In this document: positions 16,007-24,493 of the stretch, in pieces | How positions within the stretch are numbered: the stretch's first letter is position 1 | Layout of the letters: every line of letters begins with the position of its first letter | IMG/VR virus record: IMGVR_UViG_3300034072_001021 | Location: 1-64,000 of that record | From: a virus | Reading direction: 5' to 3' (one strand) | Length of the DNA stretch: 64,000 nucleotides | Notes under the pieces: generated by a model | Databases searched by the model: none | Seen by the model: the letters and a program-made list of their open reading frames with translations, nothing else | Told to the model about the DNA's origin: nothing | Translations under genes and position numbers: made by a program

Positions 16007-17128
16007 ATGGAACTTCATTTGCCAAGCTATGACCTCCTGTCAACTACTTCCCGTAATCAGTTGTCTCAGGATTACATTGCACTGCGTGTTGGTTCGAATG
16101 GTACGGGGAATGCCATATCTGCATCATTTGACGCTGCGGTGATCCGTGCTGGCGCTTCTTCGTCTTCTAAACACAGGTCATTGTTCATTCCTTATGGTGT
16201 CAAAGGTAAGGATCACCGTGATGAAATCAGGAGCGTCATCAATGCCCAGTTGGATCTACTGAAACTGAAATTTTTCGACATGGATAGTTCCATTAGTTTC
16301 ATACTCCATGACAATGTCATCATCGGGTATATGAAGATTGCTATTTATTCGACATACATCGACGTCAATGTGAGGGCGTTTGACAATCTCGCAACAATCA
16401 TCATTGATAAGCTGGAGGCTGAGTTCATGAAGAACCCTCCACCAACTGTTGAACGAGTCGTCATTTCGCCGCACGATAAAAGTCTGCGTTCAGATGATGT
16501 AACGTTACCCACCACCGAGTTCAAAGGCGATATCCATCTACTTTACCCTCATTTCGATCAAACTCCAGCTGAACTTTGGAAAAGTTTTGAAGAATCGAAC
16601 AGCAATGTAATGTTGCTGATTGGTCCTCCCGGTCTTGGTAAATCTTCATTCATCCGAGCCATGCTAGATGCCCGTGGCTGGGGTGAACACAAGACGTTCA
16701 TAGCAGAACGTACCGATGTTCTACTGCATCCTGGTCTTTCCGACTTCATTCGTTCGACACCGCGAAAATCAGTGTTCGTTACGGAAGACTCGGACGTCAT
16801 CGTCGCTAAACGCGATGACGGCAATAGTAACATGGCTGGCCTGCTCAATACTGCGTCTGGTATCATTCCGACCGACACAAAAATCATCATCTCCACCAAC
16901 TTGCCGAATCTCCGCCGTGTAGATGAAGCACTGCTCCGTCCAGGTCGTATGTTCCGCGTTCTGGAATTCAAGCCCCTGACCATCGAACACGGTCATGCCA
17001 TTCGCGACACCATGCAACTTCCTCCAGTCGATTTCGGAAACATGACCGAATTGACGCTGGCTGAAGTTATCAACTGGCATGATATCAACGGCACTATCAA
17101 TAAAGCGACACGTATCGGTTATACTTAA
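16007..17128 (+). CDS. AAA ATPase, BCS1-like
   Basis: 373 residues from ATG 16007 (GAGG nine bases upstream). The N-terminal 180 residues lack known motifs and probably form a substrate or oligomer domain. The AAA module follows: Walker A GPPGLGKS near residue 205, Walker B-like SVFVTEDSD near 255, sensor-1 IIISTNLPN near 295, and the arginine-finger segment LLRPGRMFRVLEF near 315. RPGR followed by a hydrophobic strand is typical of BCS1/FtsH-like AAA proteins. It would form an ATP-driven ring that remodels a protein partner. The Walker B Asp-Glu order is degenerate (TED instead of DE-D/E), so hydrolysis needs checking. First gene of its unit. Confidence 0.85.
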   Translation: MELHLPSYDLLSTTSRNQLSQDYIALRVGSNGTGNAISASFDAAVIRAGASSSSKHRSLFIPYGVKGKDHRDEIRSVINAQLDLLKLKFFDMDSSISFILHDNVIIGYMKIAIYSTYIDVNVRAFDNLATIIIDKLEAEFMKNPPPTVERVVISPHDKSLRSDDVTLPTTEFKGDIHLLYPHFDQTPAELWKSFEESNSNVMLLIGPPGLGKSSFIRAMLDARGWGEHKTFIAERTDVLLHPGLSDFIRSTPRKSVFVTEDSDVIVAKRDDGNSNMAGLLNTASGIIPTDTKIIISTNLPNLRRVDEALLRPGRMFRVLEFKPLTIEHGHAIRDTMQLPPVDFGNMTELTLAEVINWHDINGTINKATRIGYT

Positions 17129-17144
17129 TTGAATGGAGTTTCAA

Positions 17145-17696
17145 ATGTCGGATAAAGTGACGATGACGACCATCATCAACTCTGTTGAAGCTGAATGTCG
17201 TGAAGGTACGTTTGGCGAGAACGCCGCTGTCAAACGCATTCTCGAGCAAATTCAAAGTCTCGGCCGTATGGACAACTACAGCTCCAAACGCGTCTATCCA
17301 ATTACCATTGGTAGCGAGGATGACGGTGACTACATAACTGTCGACGGTTTGAAGATAGGTGTTTCTCTGCGTGCGATTGGGAAGAACGACAAAGAACCCA
17401 GACGCGTTTGGCTGAATTCTGGAGTGCCGGCAAACATACAGCATATATACGGTCGTAATTTCAAAACCAGCCCTCGCTATCATGTATTCATTGCCGTCGA
17501 CGATGAGTATAAGTTTTGCAGGGAACTCAGAAAGGGCGAAGTTATTTGGGTCGACGACGATATGTTCCGTGCTGCATTCTATCCGTTCGTCAAAGAAAAA
17601 CGGAACGACTCCATCTGGAGAATCCCACTCAACACGCTTCAGGAAGCAATTGACTGGCATCTGAAGGAAAATAAAGAAGATGGAAATCGTCTATAA
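17145..17696 (+). CDS. Unknown protein
   Basis: 183 residues from ATG 17145, with GGAG six bases upstream; ATG 17133 overlaps that site. Helical N-terminus, then a beta-rich stretch (YITVDGLKIGVSLRAIG). It follows the AAA ATPase by 16 bases and could be its partner or substrate adaptor, but only position suggests that. Overlaps the acetyltransferase start by 17 bases. Confidence 0.7.
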   Translation: MSDKVTMTTIINSVEAECREGTFGENAAVKRILEQIQSLGRMDNYSSKRVYPITIGSEDDGDYITVDGLKIGVSLRAIGKNDKEPRRVWLNSGVPANIQHIYGRNFKTSPRYHVFIAVDDEYKFCRELRKGEVIWVDDDMFRAAFYPFVKEKRNDSIWRIPLNTLQEAIDWHLKENKEDGNRL

Positions 17697-18177
17697 CGAC
17701 CAGGTCAAAGTGGCGGCCCGGTGTCTGCAAGCTGGACTCAATCGAGGCAGAATGAGTTCGTTACATTCTGCTCTCGATGATATCTGGGATGGAAGTAACG
17801 TCGGGCGGCACTTTGTAGTGGCTGCTGTAGAAGACGACGAGTTTATTGGTTGTGCTGTTTACTCTCGTCGTTCCAAGATGGTTCAGGTATTTGTCAAGGA
17901 AGAACATCGTCGTAAGGGTATTGGCAGCAAGCTTATCGCCTCACTTGAAGAGGTGACAGGCATACCCCGACAACTATACATCGCTAGGCCTGACAAGGAT
18001 ATAGAACCGTTCTTCGACAAGAACTACGTCATGTCAGATCCGTCCGATGGAGGTTATCCACTCAGCAAAGAAGAGACTACCCGCATCCTGGAGAACCCCT
18101 ACGAAGCAGCCAAGATCATCCGCAAGAAGCGTCGCGAGTACAGGCGCAATTGGCTCGACCGTATAAGCAAAAAATAA
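17680..18177 (+). CDS. GNAT-family N-acetyltransferase
   Basis: 165 residues. The acetyl-CoA-binding motif A is visible: a strand with VQVFVKEEHRRKGIGSKLIA near 72-91, carrying the R-x-x-G-x-G pyrophosphate loop (RRKGIGS), preceded by the FIGCAVYSRRSKMV beta hairpin and followed by a helix. The C-terminal 50 residues are highly basic (KKRREYRRNWLDRI). GNAT enzymes move an acetyl group to an amine of a protein, tRNA or small molecule; the basic tail could steer it to nucleic acid or an acidic partner. Phage GNATs sometimes modify host proteins. The substrate is unknown. Confidence 0.85.
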   Translation: MEIVYNDQVKVAARCLQAGLNRGRMSSLHSALDDIWDGSNVGRHFVVAAVEDDEFIGCAVYSRRSKMVQVFVKEEHRRKGIGSKLIASLEEVTGIPRQLYIARPDKDIEPFFDKNYVMSDPSDGGYPLSKEETTRILENPYEAAKIIRKKRREYRRNWLDRISKK

Positions 18178-18193
18178 ATAGAGAGGACTACAG

Positions 18194-18517
18194 GTGGAAA
18201 GCGATACTCCTAAAGATGAGTTCAAGATCCTGATTGTTGCAGCTCACACAGACCCCATCGTCAGTCGTTTTAAAGAAGCGGTTGAGTCGATGAAACGATG
18301 CAGTCGGATCAGGAACTTTCAGATTGAGCTGATTCATCCGAATCTCAACGACATTACTGTTCCTCGAGACGGTTCTGTCAAGTTTAAAACACTGGAGCAC
18401 ATGCTGGCCGCGCACAATTACACGTACAATACACTCGGCGGTTACCTGGGGCATATACCCCGCAGCGAACGTGTTCCTCATCGGCAACGTGCCGACAAGC
18501 GCAAATATCCTCATTAA
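18194..18517 (+). CDS. Unknown protein, possibly frameshifted at its C-terminus
   Basis: 107 residues from GTG 18194 with AGGA seven bases upstream. It begins like a Rossmann-type protein (FKILIVAAHTDPIVSRF). The last 22 residues are unlike a folded domain (SERVPHRQRADKRKYPH). In the +1 frame after GGGG at 18448-18451 the sequence instead continues as GIYPAANVFLIGNVPTSANI, a natural strand-loop-helix. A one-base insertion in the G run, or a programmed +1 shift, could explain this. If shifted, the frame runs into the next gene. No family recognised. Confidence 0.6.
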   Translation: MESDTPKDEFKILIVAAHTDPIVSRFKEAVESMKRCSRIRNFQIELIHPNLNDITVPRDGSVKFKTLEHMLAAHNYTYNTLGGYLGHIPRSERVPHRQRADKRKYPH

Positions 18518-18527
18518 GGAAATGAAG

Positions 18528-19283
18528 ATGGAAAAGAAAAAATCGTTCTGGCAAAAGGTGTGCGATTTCCTTAACTCTGAAAACGAGGTCACGATAACTC
18601 CCTTCAACAAACCGTTCATCACGATGAAGGCTGTTGGTGCTGAAACGCCGGCTGAAGAGCCCGTCAGCGTAACCGAGAAACCTCCACTTTCGGTACTTGA
18701 TATCGAAAAGGAAATCCGTCGGAAACAGGTAGAAGATTACATCACTATCCGTGGCAAGGTATTCCAAAGTGTCTGTGTCATCGGTCAGAAGTTCCACATG
18801 TGGACTGACCGTGATTACCAAGTGATCGACGATGATCACTATCCGCAGGAACTAGACGACATTCAGCCACCTCCTGCCTGGGTTAACAAAGTGGGCGAAC
18901 TGTGGTTATCGTTGCCTAAACTTGAAAAGACACTTGATGCGATTTATATCGCCAAGGCACTGTTCAAGAAAAAGAGCGATTGGCAGTTTATCGTTTCTAA
19001 CGACAATCACTATCCACTGATAAAGCTGTACACGGATAACTCCTGGATAGAGCATGGATGGGCTGGTCCTGCTATCGTGCCGTGTCATCTGGAAGGAAAA
19101 ACCAAGGCCATCGGTATCATTCCAGATAGCCTCACTGTTGTCCCTCTGGACGAAATGACTGCCATGGTCACCGGTCTGGGTGAAATGATAGCAGACATCC
19201 CTGAAGATTATGACGTCGTGCGCATGGCTAAGAAAATCATGGCAAGGTATGACGAGTTCATTAAAGGACTGGCCGATGAGTGA
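18528..19283 (+). CDS. Unknown protein
   Basis: 251 residues from ATG 18528 (AAGGA seven bases upstream). The frame is open upstream through the end of the preceding gene, which matters for the frameshift question noted there. Lys-rich amphipathic N-terminus (KKKSFWQKVCDFLNSE), then alpha/beta domains; no catalytic motif. ATG/TGA overlap couples it to the next gene. Confidence 0.7.
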   Translation: MEKKKSFWQKVCDFLNSENEVTITPFNKPFITMKAVGAETPAEEPVSVTEKPPLSVLDIEKEIRRKQVEDYITIRGKVFQSVCVIGQKFHMWTDRDYQVIDDDHYPQELDDIQPPPAWVNKVGELWLSLPKLEKTLDAIYIAKALFKKKSDWQFIVSNDNHYPLIKLYTDNSWIEHGWAGPAIVPCHLEGKTKAIGIIPDSLTVVPLDEMTAMVTGLGEMIADIPEDYDVVRMAKKIMARYDEFIKGLADE

Positions 19284-19968
19284 AATTCCAGGGCATACGC
19301 TTGAAGCGTTCGTCGAGTGGGAGTGGAACTTTGTAGTGATTGGGGAATCTGATAAGAACTTCAATCTGGCCGTAGCAGAGATGCTCAACGGCAACTACAA
19401 GCGCCCACACATCACCAAAGAGCAATTTGACAAACTGATCGCTCTCTACGAACCCTATCGCGAGATGATCGAGTATCGTCTTGATCAGTTCGACGAAGAA
19501 AACCAGTCGTGGCGCGGATACTGCAATTATGTCACCGAGGGAATTTCCCCTGATGACGAGTTGCTGATCAACACCATGGTGAAGCTGCTCAAAACTCAGG
19601 CAGATGAAGAGCTGGGTAAACAACAGCTCCGAATCCTGATTGTTGGTGGTGGTATTCGTCCAGAACACCTGACCGAATACGCCAAGCAAGAACTGATGAA
19701 GCTCCCTCAAATGGATGGAGGGGTGGAACATTTCATTGCCAAGAACCTCCAGCCCGCACCTGACCCGGATTGGACAGCGCACCTGGCCAAGCTGTCAGAA
19801 ATCGCTGATGAAGCATTCGTTTGCATCGACAGTATCTCCACTGGCCCAGAATACAAAAGCATGAGGAAGTTACTGGGCTTCGATGCCAAAGTAAAACGTC
19901 CTCGATCCGAACGCATCCCCCATCTCAAACGTGGTGCACGGGGTAGCAAATTCATTCGTCACAAGTAA
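19276..19968 (+). CDS. Unknown protein
   Basis: 230 residues from ATG 19276, overlapping the previous stop by eight bases; AAGGA lies eight bases upstream. Mainly helical and acidic in the first 120 residues; RILIVGGGIRPEHL near 120 looks like the start of a Gly-rich Rossmann strand but without a full motif. The C-terminus is very basic (KVKRPRSERIPHLKRGARGS). Confidence 0.7.
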   Translation: MSEIPGHTLEAFVEWEWNFVVIGESDKNFNLAVAEMLNGNYKRPHITKEQFDKLIALYEPYREMIEYRLDQFDEENQSWRGYCNYVTEGISPDDELLINTMVKLLKTQADEELGKQQLRILIVGGGIRPEHLTEYAKQELMKLPQMDGGVEHFIAKNLQPAPDPDWTAHLAKLSEIADEAFVCIDSISTGPEYKSMRKLLGFDAKVKRPRSERIPHLKRGARGSKFIRHK

Positions 19969-19978
19969 GGAGTGCTTT

Positions 19979-20518
19979 ATGCCGTACGCCATTTACCAGT
20001 TGAAAGTACCGAAGAAGATCCTGTCCAATGTCGGTGTTGTTTCCGGCAATCCTGACAAAGATGGTCTGGTTGTCGATACTCGGTTTACATCGATGGCCAA
20101 GTGCGCTGCCAAGGTGGTAGATGACGTACATCGGTTCGTTCACGAACACCTGTTCATTCATTCCAACCACGCCATCGATGAGTCAATCGATTCGATCGAA
20201 GAACTCAACTTCGAGATCATGATGGATTCGCAACTGTACTCGAGTCTGATGCGCTCCATCAAGGTTCAAGCAGTATGCATCATCCATCCCAAACACAACG
20301 AAGTGATCGATCGCGCACTTAATGCGCTGGACAATAAGAGCGCGTTGTTGTCTGCCGCTCGGGCCAAATCCCACCACAATGGTGAATGTGCCAAGTCGTG
20401 CCTGACCATGCTGGCGGATCTCACTAAGTTGTTGTTCGATGACTCGATGGCACATCGACACGACGTGACAGTGGCTCAGATGGACATGAGTCTGACGGAT
20501 CTTTATAAATGGCTCTGA
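19979..20518 (+). CDS. Unknown protein
   Basis: 179 residues with TAAGGAG before ATG 19979; the longer frame from 19931 overlaps the previous gene. Helical, with several His and Met residues. No recognised domain. An 18-bp palindrome lies immediately after its stop. Confidence 0.7.
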   Translation: MPYAIYQLKVPKKILSNVGVVSGNPDKDGLVVDTRFTSMAKCAAKVVDDVHRFVHEHLFIHSNHAIDESIDSIEELNFEIMMDSQLYSSLMRSIKVQAVCIIHPKHNEVIDRALNALDNKSALLSAARAKSHHNGECAKSCLTMLADLTKLLFDDSMAHRHDVTVAQMDMSLTDLYKWL

Positions 20519-20536
20519 TCATGTGAATTCACATGA
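20519..20536. promoter_or_regulatory. 18-bp perfect palindrome, possible operator
   Basis: TCATGTGAATTCACATGA reads identically on both strands and fills the gap between a stop codon (20518) and the ribosome-binding site of ATG 20547. It is the size and form of a dimeric repressor site. Confidence 0.35.
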
Positions 20537-20546
20537 GAGGTGTCCC

Positions 20547-21065
20547 ATGGAGATTACTCGTAACGGTCTATTGGCAGTGATCATTCCGACCCTGATTACT
20601 GCCTGTTTCACCACGATCGACAACTCACTGCGCTGGCGTGCAGAGATGGATCAGAAGCAATTCGATCGTCAGACCAAGATCCTCGATCAGATCATCAACA
20701 TCCCTGATGCAGAGCGTCGGCGAGCTATGGCGGAGTTCTACGTGTCTACCGGTGTATTCACTGGCGGTTATAAGGAAGAACTTACCAAGACGTTGGATAT
20801 CGCCAATGCTGAGCTGGCTCAGTTGGCTGCCAAAGCAGCTCGTGAGAAAGATCAGCAACAGGAACAGGAGGAACGTGAACTGCCGGTGTTAGCAGCACCA
20901 ACACCCATCCTCCCACCTCATGCCAAACCCATCATCGATTTCAACAGCCTGCCCGACATCCCTACATCGTCAACCGCTCCACTTGTCGAGCAGAAAGAAA
21001 TCACCGTACAACCTTCCGTCCAGAACATCTTCTTGTTGGACGACATTAAACGAGGAACGCAATAA
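20547..21065 (+). CDS. N-terminally anchored membrane protein with Pro-rich tail
   Basis: 172 residues from ATG 20547 behind AGAGG; GTG 20523 lies inside the palindrome. One membrane helix at about 7-27 (GLLAVIIPTLITACFTTI), then a charged helical region (RWRAEMDQKQFDRQTKILDQ) and a Glu/Gln-rich coiled-coil stretch near 100-118, ending in a Pro-rich segment. The topology is likely N-in with the coil in the other compartment, which would suit a spanin or membrane scaffold, but there is no lipoprotein partner next to it. Followed by another membrane protein. Confidence 0.7.
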   Translation: MEITRNGLLAVIIPTLITACFTTIDNSLRWRAEMDQKQFDRQTKILDQIINIPDAERRRAMAEFYVSTGVFTGGYKEELTKTLDIANAELAQLAAKAAREKDQQQEQEERELPVLAAPTPILPPHAKPIIDFNSLPDIPTSSTAPLVEQKEITVQPSVQNIFLLDDIKRGTQ

Positions 21066-21067
21066 CC

Positions 21068-21304
21068 GTGAAGGAGTATTTGCTTTACGTAATTTTCACC
21101 AGTGTGGTATCTGGCTTGCTGACTATCACCATCGCATCATTGGTGGCGTTCATCAAGACGTTCCATCCCGTTGAGGAAACTGGTACCGAGGATGACGAGG
21201 TCTTGGTAAATGACAGTGTGATCCAACACATGGTCAACTGTGGTCTCATCTACCCTGCTGTTTATACCTACGCCTGGATATTGATCTGGGCGTCTATCCG
21301 TTAA
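21068..21304 (+). CDS. Small two-helix membrane protein, GTG start
   Basis: 78 residues. Helix one at 3-28 (YLLYVIFTSVVSGLLTITIA) and helix two near 58-77 (LIYPAVYTYAWILIWASI), joined by an acidic loop (EETGTEDDEVLVND). Only two bases separate it from the preceding membrane protein, so the two probably act together in the membrane. No family recognised. Confidence 0.65.
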   Translation: MKEYLLYVIFTSVVSGLLTITIASLVAFIKTFHPVEETGTEDDEVLVNDSVIQHMVNCGLIYPAVYTYAWILIWASIR

Positions 21305-21320
21305 TATCGAGGAGACAACC

Positions 21321-21974
21321 ATGTCTGAAGCACTTCTGAAAGCTCTTGTTGGCAGCGCCGTATCTTCTCTGGGCCTTGCCATGATGGATCACAATTCACC
21401 TCGTGATTTCGTCAAAGAAGAACTGATCAAGAACATCAACGCCAATATCGCAAAGGGCGCCAAGTTCTTCATCACCAGCAACAAGACCGGTACCAAACAT
21501 GAAATCTACTCGCTGGAGGACATGAACGGTCACTACGTCAAGTTGATTGCCATCGACGACATGGGGATGCGTGTAAATGCATCTGTCTTCTATCGCACTG
21601 TACAGCACGGCTGCGATTGTGCGATGGATGAGGACGATGAGTACAAGCTGGATGACGCTGTCCAGTCGATCATCAGTGATTTCTTCGAAAGCAAGCACAA
21701 TACCATCGTTGAAGAGCACAACGCTCGTAGTCGGCGCCGGCTTGTAGAGACCCTGGCCAAGGTCACTGCCAAAGTCACTGTGGAAATCGGCAAGGCCTAC
21801 CAAATGGACGATCCGGATTGCGTGTTCTACGTCCTGAAAATCGATGAGAACACTCCCTCTGGCGTCCCGATGATCGGTGGGTTCATGATCGACATCACTG
21901 ACAGTGACGATGATGATTTCAAGATTGGTGCAGTGCCGTTCTATCGTCTGCGTGAAGAGTTCAAAATGGAGTAA
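21321..21974 (+). CDS. Unknown protein
   Basis: 217 residues with GAGGAG before the ATG. A hydrophobic N-terminal stretch (LLKALVGSAVSSLGLAMM) could be a weak membrane or amphipathic helix. The rest is acidic alpha/beta, with runs of Asp (SDDDDFK) near the end. No motif recognised. Confidence 0.7.
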   Translation: MSEALLKALVGSAVSSLGLAMMDHNSPRDFVKEELIKNINANIAKGAKFFITSNKTGTKHEIYSLEDMNGHYVKLIAIDDMGMRVNASVFYRTVQHGCDCAMDEDDEYKLDDAVQSIISDFFESKHNTIVEEHNARSRRRLVETLAKVTAKVTVEIGKAYQMDDPDCVFYVLKIDENTPSGVPMIGGFMIDITDSDDDDFKIGAVPFYRLREEFKME

Positions 21975-21976
21975 CC

Positions 21977-22270
21977 ATGTCGGAAGAGTTAACCGCAACA
22001 CTCAACCCTGATGCACGAGTCCTGTCGGACAGGACTCGTCTTAAGCTTCAGATGGACAAGGTCAGAAAGTTGATGCAGAAGGACGTCTCCGGGTTCAAGG
22101 TCGGTTCGTGGTATGAAGTAGAAGGTCGTGAGAAGACCATCTTCCTCATTAACGAGATCGGTCCACACCCGATTGATCGTCTTCCTACTGGATACGGTCT
22201 GATCATCACACCCACCGAGTCTGAGCCGCATTATTTGCATCTCTACGAATTGGGTAAACCGTTCGGCTAG
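21977..22270 (+). CDS. Unknown small protein
   Basis: 97 residues. A basic helical N-terminus (RTRLKLQMDKVRKLMQKDV) is followed by a beta-rich part (FKVGSWYEVEGREKTIFLIN) that could be a small SH3-like barrel. Two bases after the previous stop. Confidence 0.7.
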   Translation: MSEELTATLNPDARVLSDRTRLKLQMDKVRKLMQKDVSGFKVGSWYEVEGREKTIFLINEIGPHPIDRLPTGYGLIITPTESEPHYLHLYELGKPFG

Positions 22271-22279
22271 GAGCCTAGC

Positions 22280-22510
22280 ATGGATTGGATAAGTGATACA
22301 CATCCTGCTAAATTCAAAGATGCTGACTATGTGATCAGCACCACTGAAAAGAAGAACATGACTGTGCATCTGACGGTCACGTTCCTATTCAAGTTGTGGG
22401 CACGGTCATTCCCTGAGCTGGCAGATCAAGCGATACGCAAGTACATCAAGGACAAGTATTGCATCGAGAAGTGGGACATAGCCACCATCATTAAACGTCA
22501 CACCGTCTAA
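22280..22510 (+). CDS. Unknown small protein
   Basis: 76 residues, mixed strand (MTVHLTVTFLFKLWARSF) and basic helix. AGGAG before the ATG. No known domain; nine bases from each neighbour. Confidence 0.65.
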   Translation: MDWISDTHPAKFKDADYVISTTEKKNMTVHLTVTFLFKLWARSFPELADQAIRKYIKDKYCIEKWDIATIIKRHTV

Positions 22511-22518
22511 GGGGAACC

Positions 22519-22740
22519 ATGGACATTCAGATCCGTCGTATCAAAGATCTGGTTGAACTACTCGAACAACACCGTGAAAACGGTGGAGAGGCCGAATTGA
22601 CTCTCGTGGTCGAGGAGTTAGAGAAAGCTCGTGACAAGGCAGCGCGGCGACTACTGCTCAATGGTGAAACAGTGGGTACAGTCGTGATGTCACTTGCCAT
22701 GTCCCCGGCGCGGGTAAGAGAGTTGGCTAAAGACATGTGA
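22519..22740 (+). CDS. Small helical protein
   Basis: 73 residues, almost entirely charged helix (VELLEQHRENGGEAELTLVV, then EELEKARDKAARRLLL). Likely a coiled coil. Last gene of the left-hand block before the adhesin region. RBS AAGGGG. Confidence 0.7.
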   Translation: MDIQIRRIKDLVELLEQHRENGGEAELTLVVEELEKARDKAARRLLLNGETVGTVVMSLAMSPARVRELAKDM

Positions 22741-22745
22741 CATAG

Positions 22746-22772
22746 ACAGGGAGGAGCGATGCTCCTCCCTGT
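22746..22772 (+). terminator. Hairpin terminator
   Basis: 12-bp perfect stem ACAGGGAGGAGC/GCTCCTCCCTGT with loop GAT, followed by ATGCC and, 15 bases on, TTTATTTTTT. Confidence 0.65.
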
Positions 22773-22859
22773 ATGCCGTCTATCCTTTATTTTTTGGTAA
22801 TTCTATGTGCGAATTTTATTTCATGCCGGCTTAGTTTTAAGAAGCAAGGGAAAACAACC

Positions 22860-24446
22860 ATGTCGATTTCTATCGAAGCGCTCAAGACAAAGTTTGACTC
22901 GCTTCTTCAAACCATCTCCAATCACATTAACGGTAAGTTGGGGCGTGAAGAAGCAGCGGTCAGCGCCAACAAACTGACCAACCCGTTTACACTCTCTCTG
23001 TCCAACGATGCAACCGCTACAGCCAACGTAGATGGCAGTCAGGCGATCAACCTGAGCGTCATCTTGAAGACTGTGATGGCGGCACCAGGCACCTACGCCA
23101 AGGTCACTGTAGATGCCAAAGGCCGTGTCGTTGCAGCAGAAGCTCTGATTGCATCTGACATCCCCAATTTGGATGCCGGAAAGATTACCACAGGTGTGTT
23201 TGCAGTTGCTCGGATTCCGATCCTCAACCAGAATACTACCGGTAATGCTGCCACGGCTACCAGACTGGCTACGCCAAGACAGATTGCTATATCGGGTGAC
23301 GCAGCAGGCACATCACCGTTCGATGGAAGCGGTGATATCTCTATTTCGATCTCGCTCAAGAGTTCGGGTGTTGCAGCAGGTGCTTACGGTGATTCGGTAA
23401 CAATCCCTACCTTCTCAGTAGACGGTAAGGGTATCGTTACTCTGGCACAGAACGTAGCTATTCGTTCTGCCACTCTGACTCAGACTGGTCTGGTGCGCCT
23501 TAATAGCGCAGTCAATAGCACACTTGAAACACAAGCAGCCACTCCATTGGCAGTGAAGACTGCTTACGATCTGGCCGCTGCCGCTATCCCTGCTACGCAG
23601 AAAGGCACTGCAAGTGGTGTGTGTGAGTTAGATGCTGGCTCGTTTGTCCCAGTGTCTAGATTGCCTGATTCTGGGGCGGTTGCTGGTGTTTATCTGAAAG
23701 TTACTGTGGATGCCAAAGGCCGTGTAATGGGGGGTACTGCAGGACTTACTGCTGCCGATATCCCAGCACTCGATGCCAGTAAGGTTACCAGCGGTGTATT
23801 CGCCGCTGCTCGCATCCCGACACTGAATCAAAATACCACTGGTTCGGCTGGCTCCGTCAACGGTACTGGTGCAGGCGGTGCATTTGCTGATATGTACACC
23901 CGCCAAGGCGTTGTACATGCGTCTGTTGCCCATACCGGTAGCTCATATGCTCCTCTCGGTTCCATGCGTTATACGGGCACTGGCGGCGTTAAGGGCGAAT
24001 ACAGTTTTGGCCATCTGAGTGAGGTCGCAACCGACCCCGGCATGTTTGTCATCCACCACATCACCGATGCTGGGGTTGAGAAGCTCTGGACGTTCGATGG
24101 TGCCAACGGTGATTTCACTTCTGCTGGCGATGTTCTGAACTTCTCTGACAAACGTCTGAAAGAAGGCTTCAACGTAATTGACCATGCGCTCGACCGTATC
24201 GATTACGTCACCGGTTACACCTTCGTTATTAAGGAGACTGGTGAAGTCCAAGCAGGTTTCATTGCAGACGACTGGCTGTCGGCACTTCCTGAGGTTGTCA
24301 ATACCGATGGCGATTTCCTTCGTCTCGCATATGGCAACACCAACGCGCTGACTCTCAACGCCGTAAAGGAATTGAAAGCCATCGTTCTCAAGCAAGCTGG
24401 AGAAATTGAGGTTCTGAAGAATCTCGTGGCACAGCTTATCAAATGA
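22860..24446 (+). CDS. Tail fibre with collagen-like repeats and S74 chaperone domain
   Basis: 528 residues from ATG 22860. The N-terminal 45 residues (amphipathic helix, GKLG, then SANKLTNPF) match the starts of the fibres at 33510 and 43307 and are probably the virion-anchoring module. The shaft contains repeats of the type VTVDAKGRV...ADIP.LDA.K...GVF..ARIP.LNQNTTG near residues 80-130 and 275-330. The C-terminus is an intramolecular chaperone (peptidase S74, endosialidase type): SDKRLKEGFNVID near 430, GFIADDW, LPEVVNT and NAVKELKAI before a final coiled coil. Such domains trimerise the fibre and then cut themselves off at the Ser of SDKRLK. Preceded by 87 bases of AT-rich leader. Confidence 0.9.
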   Translation: MSISIEALKTKFDSLLQTISNHINGKLGREEAAVSANKLTNPFTLSLSNDATATANVDGSQAINLSVILKTVMAAPGTYAKVTVDAKGRVVAAEALIASDIPNLDAGKITTGVFAVARIPILNQNTTGNAATATRLATPRQIAISGDAAGTSPFDGSGDISISISLKSSGVAAGAYGDSVTIPTFSVDGKGIVTLAQNVAIRSATLTQTGLVRLNSAVNSTLETQAATPLAVKTAYDLAAAAIPATQKGTASGVCELDAGSFVPVSRLPDSGAVAGVYLKVTVDAKGRVMGGTAGLTAADIPALDASKVTSGVFAAARIPTLNQNTTGSAGSVNGTGAGGAFADMYTRQGVVHASVAHTGSSYAPLGSMRYTGTGGVKGEYSFGHLSEVATDPGMFVIHHITDAGVEKLWTFDGANGDFTSAGDVLNFSDKRLKEGFNVIDHALDRIDYVTGYTFVIKETGEVQAGFIADDWLSALPEVVNTDGDFLRLAYGNTNALTLNAVKELKAIVLKQAGEIEVLKNLVAQLIK

Positions 24447-24452
24447 CATAAT

Positions 24453-24474
24453 GGCTAGGGGTTATCCCCTAGCC
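24453..24474 (+). terminator. Intrinsic terminator
   Basis: 9-bp perfect stem GGCTAGGGG/CCCCTAGCC with loop TTAT, followed by TATTTTTC. Confidence 0.75.
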
Positions 24475-24493
24475 TATTTTTCGAGAGCTTGCG

